Shown: one piece after another, positions 56,437 through 64,000 of the stretch | Position numbering within the stretch: the first letter of the stretch is position 1 | How the letters are laid out: each line of letters starts with the position of its first letter | DNA from: Zoogloea dura | Lineage (GTDB): Bacteria > Pseudomonadota > Gammaproteobacteria > Burkholderiales > Rhodocyclaceae | Length of the DNA stretch: 64,000 nt | Reading direction: 5' to 3' | Assembly: GCF_012927165.1 (NCBI RefSeq) | Contig: NZ_JABBGA010000001.1 | Span: 62,001-126,000, forward strand | Program-made: the position numbers and the translations under genes | Notes under the pieces: generated by a model | The model's database searches: none | What the model was told of the DNA's origin: nothing | What the model saw: only the letters and a program-made list of their open reading frames with translations

Positions 56437-58593
56437 ATGCGCGTGACACTCCGATTTTTTTCTTCGATGGTGGCGGCCGGTGTGCTGGCCGGCTGCGGAC
56501 AGGTCTGGAACGACCCTTATCCGGCTGCGGAGCGTGGCAGGAGCATCCTGTACTCGGCTTTCACCCAGCGCCCCAAGCATCTGGATCCGGTCCAGTCTTA
56601 CAGTGAGGACGAGGCCACCTTCCTGTACCAGATCTATGAGCCGCCCCTGCAGTATCACTACCTCAAGCGGCCCTTCCAGCTGGCGCCGGGCACCGTGGAG
56701 AGCATGCCGGTGCTGCGTCAGTACGACCAGGAAGGCCGGCTCCTGCCTGAGGGGGGCGATCCAGCCCGGGTTGCCCGCAGCGAGTATGAGATCCGGATCC
56801 GGCCGGGCATCCGCTATCAGCCGCATCCGGCGTTTGCCCAGGGCAGCGACGGCAAGCCGCTGTATCTCGACCTGAAGGCCGGTGATGTCGCAGACAAGCG
56901 CACACTCGCGGATTTTCCGCAGACCGGGACCCGCGAGCTGACGGCCGAGGATTACGTCTACCAGATCAAGCGCCTGGCCCATCCAAGGCTGCATTCTCCG
57001 GTACTGGAGCTGATGGGCGATTACATCATCGGGCTGAAGGCGCTGCACCAGCGCCTTCAGGACGACGACAAGGCCCGGGGAGGGCAGGCCTGGATTGATC
57101 TGCGCAAATATTCGATGGAGGGGGTGGAGCTGGTAGATCGCTACACCTACCGGATCCGCCTCAAGGGGGCCTACCCCCAGTTCCCGTACTGGCTGGCAAT
57201 GCCCTTCTTTGCGCCGGTTCCCCATGAGGCGGACCGCTTCTTTGCCCAGCCGGGAATGGCTGAGCGGAATCTCACACTGGACGGCTGGCCGATAGGCACC
57301 GGGCCGTACATGCTGCAGGAGAATAATCCCAACGCCCGGATGACCCTTGTCCGCAACCCCAATTTCCACGGCGAGGCCTATCCCTGCGAGGGTGAGGCGG
57401 AGGACAAGGATGCCGGTCTGCTGGCCGATTGCGGCAAGCCACTGCCCTTCATCGATAAGGTGGTGTTTACGCGGGAGAAGGAGAGCATTCCCTACTGGAA
57501 CAAGTTTCTGCAGGGCTACTACGATGCGTCCGGGGTGTCGTCGGACAACTTCGACCAGGCTGTGCAGATGGGGGGCCAGGGGGATGTCGCGCTCAGCGAC
57601 GAAATGACGGCCAAAGGCATCAGGCTGAATACTTCAGTTGCGCCCACGGTGATGTACATGGGCTTCAACATGCTCGATCCGGTGGTGGGTGGCGGAGGTG
57701 AACGGGCGCGCAAGCTGCGGTTGGCCCTGTCGGTGGCGATCGATCAGGAGGAGTTCATCTCGGTCTTTCAGAACGGCCGGGGTGTGCCGGCCATGCATCC
57801 GATTCCGCCGGGGATCTTTGGCCACCGGACGGGGGAGGCGGGGATCAACCCCCAGGTCTACGATTGGGTGGATGGCAAGCCCCTGCGCAAGCCGGTGGAG
57901 GAAGCCCGCCGCCTGCTCGCCGAGGCGGGCTATCCCGGTGGGCGCGACAGCAAGACCGGCGAACCCTTGGTGGTGAACCTGGACACCACGGGGAGCGGCA
58001 TGGGGGACAAATCCACGCTTGACTGGCTGTCCAAGCAGCTGCGCAAGCTGGATGTCCAGCTGGTGGTGCGGGCCACCGATTACAACCGCTTCCAGGACAA
58101 GATTCGCAAGGGCAATGCCCAGTTGTTCTACTGGGGCTGGAACGCGGATTATCCCGATCCGGAGAACTTCCTGTTCCTGCTCTACGGCCCGCAGGGCAAG
58201 GTCAAGAGCCAGGGGGAGAACGCCGCCAACTACCAGAATGCAGAGTACGACCGGCTCTTCGAGCAGATGAAGGCGATGCCCGACAGTCCGGAGCGTCAGG
58301 TCATCATTGCGCGCATGCTGGCCATCCTCCAGCACGACGCGCCGTGGGTCTGGGGCTTCTACGAGAAGGCCTATACCCTGCAGCATGGCTGGTTGTTCAA
58401 TCGCAAGCCGGGCAAGATCATCCGCAACACACTCAAATACCAGCGCATTGATGTGGCCCAGCGGGAGCGCATGCGGGCTGAATGGAACAATCCGGTGTTG
58501 TGGCCGCTGTTCCTGGTGCTCATGGCGGGGGCGGCGCTGGTGGCGCCGGCGGTTGTTCACTACCGCCGCCGGGAGCGTTCCGCGGGCGCCTGA
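56437..58593 (+). CDS. Oligopeptide-type ABC substrate-binding lipoprotein
   Basis: A 718-aa SBP_bac_5-family protein: lipobox LAGC (Cys20), [34 protein letters not shown], a two-lobe periplasmic binding core and [22 protein letters not shown]. After about residue 680 there is a hydrophobic TM segment ([19 protein letters not shown]) and a basic tail, which is unusual for a lipoprotein of this class. No permease or ATPase gene accompanies it. It is longer than DppA/OppA. Ligand unknown. Confidence 0.85.
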   Translation: MRVTLRFFSSMVAAGVLAGCGQVWNDPYPAAERGRSILYSAFTQRPKHLDPVQSYSEDEATFLYQIYEPPLQYHYLKRPFQLAPGTVESMPVLRQYDQEGRLLPEGGDPARVARSEYEIRIRPGIRYQPHPAFAQGSDGKPLYLDLKAGDVADKRTLADFPQTGTRELTAEDYVYQIKRLAHPRLHSPVLELMGDYIIGLKALHQRLQDDDKARGGQAWIDLRKYSMEGVELVDRYTYRIRLKGAYPQFPYWLAMPFFAPVPHEADRFFAQPGMAERNLTLDGWPIGTGPYMLQENNPNARMTLVRNPNFHGEAYPCEGEAEDKDAGLLADCGKPLPFIDKVVFTREKESIPYWNKFLQGYYDASGVSSDNFDQAVQMGGQGDVALSDEMTAKGIRLNTSVAPTVMYMGFNMLDPVVGGGGERARKLRLALSVAIDQEEFISVFQNGRGVPAMHPIPPGIFGHRTGEAGINPQVYDWVDGKPLRKPVEEARRLLAEAGYPGGRDSKTGEPLVVNLDTTGSGMGDKSTLDWLSKQLRKLDVQLVVRATDYNRFQDKIRKGNAQLFYWGWNADYPDPENFLFLLYGPQGKVKSQGENAANYQNAEYDRLFEQMKAMPDSPERQVIIARMLAILQHDAPWVWGFYEKAYTLQHGWLFNRKPGKIIRNTLKYQRIDVAQRERMRAEWNNPVLWPLFLVLMAGAALVAPAVVHYRRRERSAGA

Positions 58594-58597
58594 CGGC

Positions 58598-59065
58598 TTA
58601 GGCGGGGTCCGTGTGGCGTTGTCGGTGTGCCTGGCTCACATGCACGGCCAGCCCCAGGGGCAGGGCGGCGCCCAGCGCGATGTGGCTGGTGCCGGCGAGG
58701 GCGCGGACCTCTTCATCGGACAGGTAGTACAGCCCGTAGCCGGTCAGGATCAGGAGCAGCCAGAACAGGGCCAGGGCGCCGCCATGCGGCCTGTGGCGGC
58801 CCTGTTTCCAGGCCGGCAGCAGGTGATTGCCCCACAGGCTCCCGAACACCGCGAGCCCGAACAGGGTGGCGGCGCCGTGCAGTCGCATGGCCCAGGTTTC
58901 AAGGGGGTGGCGGGCGGCGAATTCGGGCAGGGGCAGCAGATAGTGGGCAATCAGCCAGAGCGTGCCGCTGGCCAGCAGCAGCGCGCTGCTCCAGTAGGCG
59001 GCGAGTCGCTGGCGTCGTCCGGGGCGCACCGCCTTGCGCGGCCGCTGGTGCAGAGCTTCATGCAT
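58598..59065 (-). CDS. Small b-type cytochrome-like membrane protein
   Basis: A 155-aa protein with four predicted TM segments (about 22-42, 60-80, 96-115 and 126-145). Histidines inside or near membrane segments (His41, His63, His81, His128, His142) could ligate heme in the cytochrome b561/DUF4405-like manner. It overlaps the ApbE frame by 8 bp and ends the operon. It would carry electrons between quinone or the inner membrane and the flavoprotein; ligand pairing is inference. Confidence 0.7.
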   Translation of the reverse strand: MHEALHQRPRKAVRPGRRQRLAAYWSSALLLASGTLWLIAHYLLPLPEFAARHPLETWAMRLHGAATLFGLAVFGSLWGNHLLPAWKQGRHRPHGGALALFWLLLILTGYGLYYLSDEEVRALAGTSHIALGAALPLGLAVHVSQAHRQRHTDPA

Positions 59066-59990
59066 CGGGGTGGTCTCCTGGGGGATGGGGGCGATTGACT
59101 GCCTGCCAGAAGCCTGGGCTTGCGTGGAGGTGTCCTGCAGGGTCGATGATGGCCGCGTGGCAGTCCTGTTCGTCCAGGATGGGCTGGCTGTCCGGGCCGA
59201 GCAGGCCCACGATCTTGGTCATGCCGTCGGCCAGCCAGCACTCCGGTGCCAGCACCGTGACACTGCGCGCCTGGGCCGGGCGGATGCCGCTTGCCGGGTC
59301 GACCAGGGGAGACAGGCCCGCGTTGCGGCCCGTGCGTCCCAGCAGGATCTCCCCCGAGGTGGCCAGGGCGCCGTGGTCCAGCTGGCCGAGAGGCAGCGTT
59401 TCCCGGGCCTCGGCAGGTGTTCGCAGATGAACGGGAAACCCCGGTGTGCCAGGTGTCCGGTTCAGGACGCGCAGGTCGCCGCCGGCATTTACCAGGGCAC
59501 GGAGAGGCGCGTGTTCCGCCATGGCCTCGATGGCGGCATCGACCGCGTAGCCCTTGGCGAGGCCGCCCAGATCCAGCCAGAGCGGCTGCGAAAAATATAC
59601 CGTCCGCGCAGCCTCGTCGAGCTGGATGCACGACCAATGTCCTGCTTTTTCAGGCAGCGGCGCGGGGGCTGGCAGCAGGGCCGCCCGCACCAGGTGGGGA
59701 GCGATGCTGGGATCGAATCGGCCAGCGGAGATCCGGGCCAGGTAGAGCGCCCGGCGCAACACCGCGAGGGTGTCGGAGCCGACTGGGACGGGCTGGCGGT
59801 GGGCTTCCCGGTTCACACGGCTGAGCTCGCTGTCCGGGCTGTGGAAGCTCATCGCCTGGTGCACCGCCTCGATGCGCAGGAAGGCCACCTCGATGGCCCG
59901 TTCGGCCTGTGTTGCGTTCTCGGCGATGACCTCCACGTGCACGTAGGTGCCGAGCAGGGGGCGTGTGCGTCGGGCGGGAAAGCCGTTCAT
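59058..59990 (-). CDS. apbE: FAD:protein FMN transferase ApbE
   Basis: ApbE covalently attaches FMN from FAD to a Thr in an S/T-G-A-T motif of target proteins, in the periplasm. Family motifs: GGLAKGYAVDAA, ALVNAGGDLRVL, HGALATSGE and a metal-site region LADGMTKIVG. No clear signal peptide is visible; the short N-terminus may still target it, or a start further upstream could be used. Its stop side overlaps the cytochrome gene, and its start overlaps the FMN-binding gene by 4 bp, which carries a matching SGAT motif. Confidence 0.9.
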   Translation of the reverse strand: MNGFPARRTRPLLGTYVHVEVIAENATQAERAIEVAFLRIEAVHQAMSFHSPDSELSRVNREAHRQPVPVGSDTLAVLRRALYLARISAGRFDPSIAPHLVRAALLPAPAPLPEKAGHWSCIQLDEAARTVYFSQPLWLDLGGLAKGYAVDAAIEAMAEHAPLRALVNAGGDLRVLNRTPGTPGFPVHLRTPAEARETLPLGQLDHGALATSGEILLGRTGRNAGLSPLVDPASGIRPAQARSVTVLAPECWLADGMTKIVGLLGPDSQPILDEQDCHAAIIDPAGHLHASPGFWQAVNRPHPPGDHPDA

Positions 59991-60559
59991 CTGGCGGAGG
60001 TTTTTGCCAGCTGGGTGTGCAGGGCCATCAGACGCTGCACACCGGCGGTGAGGTGGGCACAGGAGAGGGTCGCGCCGCTGATGTTCTTGATGTCTTCACC
60101 GAAGCGGAAGGGCGTGTCTACTCGGCGCCCGGAGAATTGCCTGCGCCAGCTCGGGGTCCGCACCTCGAAGCCGTGGGTCTCGCGATACTCCAGGATCTCC
60201 AGGCTCCGCACGCTTCCGTCGGCCCCCAGGGCCAGGGCATAGGTGACCCATTCGACCTTACCGATCACGTCGTCGATGTAGAGCGTGCCGAGCAGCCGGG
60301 AGCCGGCCCAGGCTTCGAACAGCCGTACCTCGCCGCGTTGGCGTACTGGCGCCACGGCGTCCAGTCCATGCAATTGCTCGCTGCTCAGGCGCAGGCTGCG
60401 TGCGTCGAAGCGGTCCGCTTCGGGGAAGGCCGCATGGGCGGCCTGCTCGGGGCTCATGGAAGCGGCCGCCTGCACGCTGGGTGGATACAGTGCGGGCAGC
60501 CCGGCGCTGACCAGGGCGACGAGGGGCGTGGTGGTCCAGGCCTTGGTGGTGGTGTTCAT
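59987..60559 (-). CDS. FMN-binding domain protein with flavinylation motif
   Basis: A 190-aa periplasmic protein: signal sequence (PLVALVSAGLPALYPPSVQAAA), a single FMN-binding domain (AWAGSRLLGTLYIDDVIGKVEWVTYALALGADGSVRSLEILEYRETHG) and the flavin attachment motif DIKNISGAT (Ser161-Gly-Ala-Thr164), where Thr164 would take FMN. Such domains shuttle electrons in NqrC/RnfG and extracytosolic flavin systems. Placed directly before its transferase apbE. Confidence 0.87.
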   Translation of the reverse strand: MNTTTKAWTTTPLVALVSAGLPALYPPSVQAAASMSPEQAAHAAFPEADRFDARSLRLSSEQLHGLDAVAPVRQRGEVRLFEAWAGSRLLGTLYIDDVIGKVEWVTYALALGADGSVRSLEILEYRETHGFEVRTPSWRRQFSGRRVDTPFRFGEDIKNISGATLSCAHLTAGVQRLMALHTQLAKTSAR

Positions 60560-60649
60560 CGCGTGACGATCCCTGAAGCTGGAAGGCCCGGCCGGCCAAG
60601 GAGGCCGCCGGGCGGTGACAAAGCCGGTCAAGACCGGTGAACCGGTTCC

Positions 60650-62050
60650 TTAGAACTGGTAGCCAATGCCCAGGTTGAGCCGGTCGCGGCTGCGATCGAC
60701 CTGGAAGCGCTGGATGTCGGCCTTGAGGACCACATTCTCACCCACTTTCAGGTTGGCGCCGGTGGTCAGGACCTTCTCATCCTGCAGGGGGCTGGCGCCG
60801 ACCCAGGCCGGTGCGGCATAGCCGGAGGCCGTATTGAAGACTTCATAGCGGGCAAACGGGCTCAGCTGATATTCGCCGTGTTCCCAGATCCGGTAGGCTG
60901 CCTGGGTGTACCAGCCAAAGAAGGTCTTGGGCACCAGGGTGCCTCCGGCGAGCTGGACATTGAGCTCGTTCGTGTCAGTGATGGTGCCGCGGGCATACAG
61001 AGCGGCGAGGTCCCAATTGCCGGGGGTCCATCGGGCGTGGGCGTCCCACAGGGTGATCCGGGCGCCGCTGGCGTACTGACCGGCGTTGGCGGTGGAAGGG
61101 TCCTTGAGCTTGTGCGAGGCCTTGCCCGAGAAGATGCCGGCGCCCACATCGAGGCCCGGGGTGCCACGCCAGCTCACTGCGGCATAGGCCGACAGATTAT
61201 TGGAGCGTGCGAACTGGCCTTCCTGGTGGATCGAGGCGAGAGGCGATTCCTGGCCTTCGGTACTGCTGCGATCCCACTTGTTCAGATCGAAGCCGCTGGT
61301 CATGCCGATGTCCCAGCGCAGGCCGGCATCGCTGACACCAAAGGCGGACAGGCCGACTTCACGCCAGGTGCTGGGAATGATCGCCGTCTCGACGAAGTTG
61401 CGCTCCACCCCATAGTAGGTGAGCGGCTCGTGCTTGAGATTGAGGAAGCCCAGCGGGATCAGGAAGAGGCCGCCCTTGAGGCCGACGTTGTCGTTGAGGC
61501 GATGCTCGACATACACCTGCTCGATGGCCGCCTCGCCGGAATCGTCTGCAGACGTTACGGCATGTTCGAACTCCAGTTCGGTGACGATGCGGGTGCGCTC
61601 GGAAGCCTGATGGGAGACGCCCAGCACCACGCGACGGACGTCGATCTGGGTCTGGCTCTGGTTGCGGAAGGGGCGGTTGTAGCTGATCTCGCCATAACCG
61701 AAGAAGCTGGTCGGGCTGGCCGGGGCGGCGAGCGGTGAGGTGTAGGGCTCGCGGGCGGCCAAGCTTGTCGCGGTCGGTTGCACAGCCGGTGCCGACGCGG
61801 CAGCTGCGGCAGGTGCAGTCGATGCGGCGATGGCAACTGGGGTGGCCGGGGTGGCCGGCCGGACTGCAGCCGGCGGGCTGGCCGGCTGCGCGGCCACCTG
61901 GGCCTTGACCGTCTTGAGCTCCGCCTTCACGGCTTCGAGTTCAGCGGCCAGCTTTTCGAAGCGGGCCAGCAGCTTGGCATCACTCGCCGCGTGGGCGCCA
62001 CCGGCGGGAAACAGGGCGGCAAGGGCCAGGCAGAGGGGGGTGATCTTCAT
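60650..62050 (-). CDS. Phosphate-selective-porin-like outer-membrane protein
   Basis: A 466-aa porin: signal peptide (LALAALFPAGGAHA), a coiled coil at about 25-55 (LLARFEKLAAELEAVKAELK), an Ala/Pro linker at about 55-110 and a beta barrel beginning near FFGYGEISYNRPFRN, with LTYYGVERNFVETAIIPSTWREVG, as in OprP/OprO-like porins, ending LGIGYQF. Coiled coil plus linker is common in porins that trimerise. Gene spacing of 43 bp to the preceding gene puts it in the same operon. Substrate is not determined. Confidence 0.78.
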   Translation of the reverse strand: MKITPLCLALAALFPAGGAHAASDAKLLARFEKLAAELEAVKAELKTVKAQVAAQPASPPAAVRPATPATPVAIAASTAPAAAAASAPAVQPTATSLAAREPYTSPLAAPASPTSFFGYGEISYNRPFRNQSQTQIDVRRVVLGVSHQASERTRIVTELEFEHAVTSADDSGEAAIEQVYVEHRLNDNVGLKGGLFLIPLGFLNLKHEPLTYYGVERNFVETAIIPSTWREVGLSAFGVSDAGLRWDIGMTSGFDLNKWDRSSTEGQESPLASIHQEGQFARSNNLSAYAAVSWRGTPGLDVGAGIFSGKASHKLKDPSTANAGQYASGARITLWDAHARWTPGNWDLAALYARGTITDTNELNVQLAGGTLVPKTFFGWYTQAAYRIWEHGEYQLSPFARYEVFNTASGYAAPAWVGASPLQDEKVLTTGANLKVGENVVLKADIQRFQVDRSRDRLNLGIGYQF

Positions 62051-62093
62051 TGGGGCGACTCCGGAAGGTGAAATTCGGTGGAGGAGAGAAGGC

Positions 62094-63275
62094 TCAGGGG
62101 GTGTAGCCGTCGGTCAGCGTGCCGAGGAAGCTCACCAGGTCGGCAATCTCCGTCTCGTTGAGGGCCGGTGTCTCGCCCCGGCTGCGGTTGTAGGGGGCCT
62201 CGGTGGTATTCACATTGCGCTGGTAGGCGAGGGGCAGGTCGTTGAACTTCTGCACCAGGCCGTTGCTGTCTGTGGGGTACCACTCTTCCGGGTTGGTGTC
62301 CCGCCGGACGTAGAAGCGCACGGCGTCGGTAAGGTTCTTGATGGCGCCGTTGTGGAAGTAGGGGGCGGTTTTGGCTACGTTGCGCAGGCTGGGAACCCGG
62401 AATGCACCGCACAGATCGCCCCGCGAGGCCAGGTCGGTCCGGGTTGGTCCACACAGGCCCAGGTCGTAGTAGGCGGGGTCGGCATTGGCGGCGATCTCCA
62501 TGTTGCGGGGTACGCCCAGCACGTCGTAGGTGTTGTCGGTGAACAGCGCGGGATTGCCATTGACGCCGCTGCTGACGTGACAGGCGGCGCAATTGCCCTT
62601 GTTGGGGTCGTTGAACAGGGACCAGCCCCGCAGTTCGGCGGCGTTGAGCTGGGTCTTGCCGGCTTGCCAGAGGTCGAACTTGCTGCTGAAAGGCGCGAAG
62701 TCGGGGTCTTCCTGCTGGTATTGCTGCAGCGCGTATTGCAGGCGGGCAAAGGCGTCGGCGGGACGATCCAGGATGTCATCGCCGAACACCCGGCGGAACT
62801 CGGCGGCGTGGCTGGAGCGCTTGAGCTTGGAGACCACGTCCTCGACGCTGAGGTTGGCCATCTCGTTGGGGTTGAGCAGGGGGCCGGCGGCCTGTTCGGC
62901 GAAGCTGGCAGCGCGTCCATCCCAGGTGAAGCCACCGGTCGGCGTCCCATCCTTGTCAAAGAAGAAGGCGGTATTGAACTTCAGGTACTGCAGGGAAGGT
63001 GCCTGGCGGCCGGCTTCGTGGCCGGGACTGGCACCAGCGGGGACGGAACGGGTGTCCGGTGCGGCGTGGTGGTTGTTCTTGTCGTGGCAGCTGGAGCAGG
63101 ACTGGCTGCCGGTGCTGGACAAGAGGGGCTCGTTGAAGAGCTTCTCGCCTATCTGCGCGGCGGCAGACAGGGTGGAGGGGGTGGTCCCCGTTCCTGATCC
63201 TCCACCTCCGCCGCCTCCGCAGGCGGCAAGGGTGAGCACCAGCAGGGTACAGGCGGCACGGGCAAGGCTGCGCAT
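62094..63275 (-). CDS. Di-heme cytochrome c peroxidase-like lipoprotein
   Basis: A 393-aa member of the CcpA/MauG superfamily. Lipobox LAAC (Cys19) followed by a glycine run, then two heme c motifs CSSCH (60-64) and CAACH (about 229-233), as expected for the two-domain di-heme fold. Further family elements include FTWDGRAASFAEQAAGPLLNPNEM and RNVAKTAPYFHNGAI. It is likely anchored by lipid to a membrane; lipoprotein di-heme peroxidases are less common than soluble periplasmic ones. First gene of the - strand cluster, downstream of a Fur-box-like sequence. Substrate: H2O2 or an unknown redox partner. Confidence 0.88.
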   Translation of the reverse strand: MRSLARAACTLLVLTLAACGGGGGGGSGTGTTPSTLSAAAQIGEKLFNEPLLSSTGSQSCSSCHDKNNHHAAPDTRSVPAGASPGHEAGRQAPSLQYLKFNTAFFFDKDGTPTGGFTWDGRAASFAEQAAGPLLNPNEMANLSVEDVVSKLKRSSHAAEFRRVFGDDILDRPADAFARLQYALQQYQQEDPDFAPFSSKFDLWQAGKTQLNAAELRGWSLFNDPNKGNCAACHVSSGVNGNPALFTDNTYDVLGVPRNMEIAANADPAYYDLGLCGPTRTDLASRGDLCGAFRVPSLRNVAKTAPYFHNGAIKNLTDAVRFYVRRDTNPEEWYPTDSNGLVQKFNDLPLAYQRNVNTTEAPYNRSRGETPALNETEIADLVSFLGTLTDGYTP

Positions 63276-63424
63276 CGAATGGCTCCAGTCGTTCGGCGGA
63301 AAAGTCCGCGGGCGGCGACACAACGCGAGGCGTTGTCGTGATTTCTCGTCGCTGGCTGGCTGGGCTGGTCGAGGCCTGACGTGGCTGGCTTGCGCAGGCA
63401 AGAGGCTTGCAGTGCAGCCTTCTT

Positions 63425-63445
63425 GCAAATAAGAATTGTTCGCAT
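63425..63445 (-). promoter_or_regulatory. Fur-box-like operator
   Basis: GCAAATAAGAATTGTTCGCAT matches the Fur consensus core AATGAGAATNATTCTCATT in about 15 of 19 positions. It lies 150 bp upstream of the cytochrome c peroxidase-like gene, at the likely promoter of the five-gene cluster. It predicts repression when iron is plentiful. Confidence 0.6.
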
Positions 63446-63515
63446 GTTAAGGCTGGTTAAGAAATTGAGCAATACCCATTTCAATGAAAGGGTCTTGTCA
63501 GGATTCAGTCAGGAA

Positions 63516-64000
63516 TCAGCGGATGGGCAGGAGGCCCTCGTCCCTCAACTTGCCGCCAACCAGTTTGATGAGCTCCTCGATGACCTGGGCCGAAGAGCGT
63601 GGATTGAGTGTTTCGCTGACCGCGGTCCACACCGGCTTGCCTTCGGGTAGACGGTAGAGCAGGGTTTCGACGACAACAGTAGTGTTGTTCACGGTGTAGC
63701 CGGGGGTGGTGTAGACATAGGGATAGAAGGTGTAAAAGCTGCTGTAGCGTGGCCCGAAGCGCCGGAACATGAGATCGGGGCCGACTTGGGTCTGGGGCGG
63801 AACGACTGTCTGCGAGGTGTCCACGGACACCAGGCGGGCGACCAGCGCGGCGTCGTAGCCCCCAGCGGTGAGACGTTCGCGCACGCTTGCGGATTCGAGT
63901 AAGGGATCAACGTCGAGCGTGTGTCCGGCGCTGGCGCCATAGCCGGCGGGGAGGGACTGGACGACCCTGTTTTCGGCCATGCGGCGCAGGTTGTCGTCCT
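63516..64000 (-). CDS. DUF4136-like protein (5' end outside window)
   Basis: The frame continues past the right edge (codons ...DDNLRRM before an internal Met at 63980), so the start is not in the window. Visible features: DDNLRRMAENRVVQSLPAGYG, PQTQVGPDLMFRRFGPRYSSFYTFYPY, a beta strand YTVNNTTVVVETLLYRLPEGKPVWTAVSETLNP and helical C-terminus SAQVIEELIKLVGGKLRDEGLL. This fits DUF4136, usually a periplasmic lipoprotein of unknown function. The signal peptide would be off the edge. Confidence 0.7.
   Translation of the reverse strand, partial: DDNLRRMAENRVVQSLPAGYGASAGHTLDVDPLLESASVRERLTAGGYDAALVARLVSVDTSQTVVPPQTQVGPDLMFRRFGPRYSSFYTFYPYVYTTPGYTVNNTTVVVETLLYRLPEGKPVWTAVSETLNPRSSAQVIEELIKLVGGKLRDEGLLPIR

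Overview
The window is GC-rich, densely coded DNA from a Gram-negative betaproteobacterium. The gene orders hflX-hflK-hflC-DUF2065-hisZ-purA, rnr-rlmB, argF-argG and rpsT/hupB/tRNA-Val/tRNA-Asp/ppiD/fabI are typical of the group, and the XrtA (EpsH) exopolysaccharide locus suggests Rhodocyclales (Azospira/Dechloromonas/Thauera-like). The taxon is inferred from content only. No IS elements, integrases, phage genes or CRISPR arrays were seen.

Layout. (1) 1-12 kb: housekeeping genes: hflX (cut by the left edge), the HflKC membrane protease regulators, hisZ, purA, three separately transcribed tRNA-Leu(CAG) copies, rnr, rlmB and a HugZ-like flavin-fold protein. (2) 10.5-13.5 kb: a LolA-like periplasmic protein diverges from a LolD/MacB-type ATPase that is followed by a DUF1302-like outer-membrane protein. 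No permease is present. (3) 13.6-39.5 kb: a long + strand exopolysaccharide locus of the exosortase A type, from outer-membrane export lipoprotein, chain-length determinant and tyrosine autokinase through deacetylase, FemAB-like protein, glycosyltransferases, amidotransferase, adenylate-forming enzyme and O-ligase to XrtA fused to an EpsI domain, then further tailoring enzymes. (4) 39.5-43.7 kb: a Wzx flippase, a TPR protein and a second asparagine-synthetase-like enzyme on the - strand. The latter lacks the glutaminase cysteine. No PEP-CTERM substrate lies in the window, so XrtA must act on proteins encoded elsewhere. (5) 44-53 kb: argF, argG and conserved small genes (DUF2788, ppnP, yajQ, yjfB-like), an amidotransferase, an aspartic protease, a CoA-type Nudix hydrolase, a CobD/CbiB-family protein, a thiolase, rpsT and hupB. 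(6) 52.9-58.6 kb: tRNA-Val, tRNA-Asp, ppiD, fabI and an oligopeptide-binding lipoprotein. (7) 58.6-63.3 kb: a compact - strand cluster encoding a di-heme cytochrome c peroxidase-like lipoprotein, a porin, an FMN-binding protein with a flavinylation motif, its flavin transferase ApbE and a small b-type cytochrome-like membrane protein, preceded by a Fur-box-like site. (8) A DUF4136-like gene runs off the right edge.

Working together. Region 3 would assemble a repeat unit on a lipid carrier, modify it (deacetylation, amidation, acyl or aminoacyl groups), flip it (Wzx), polymerise or ligate it (O-ligase), export it under kinase control, and couple it to XrtA-dependent surface protein processing. 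Region 7 looks like an iron-responsive envelope electron-transfer module and is the least ordinary part of the window. Its overall function is not established here.
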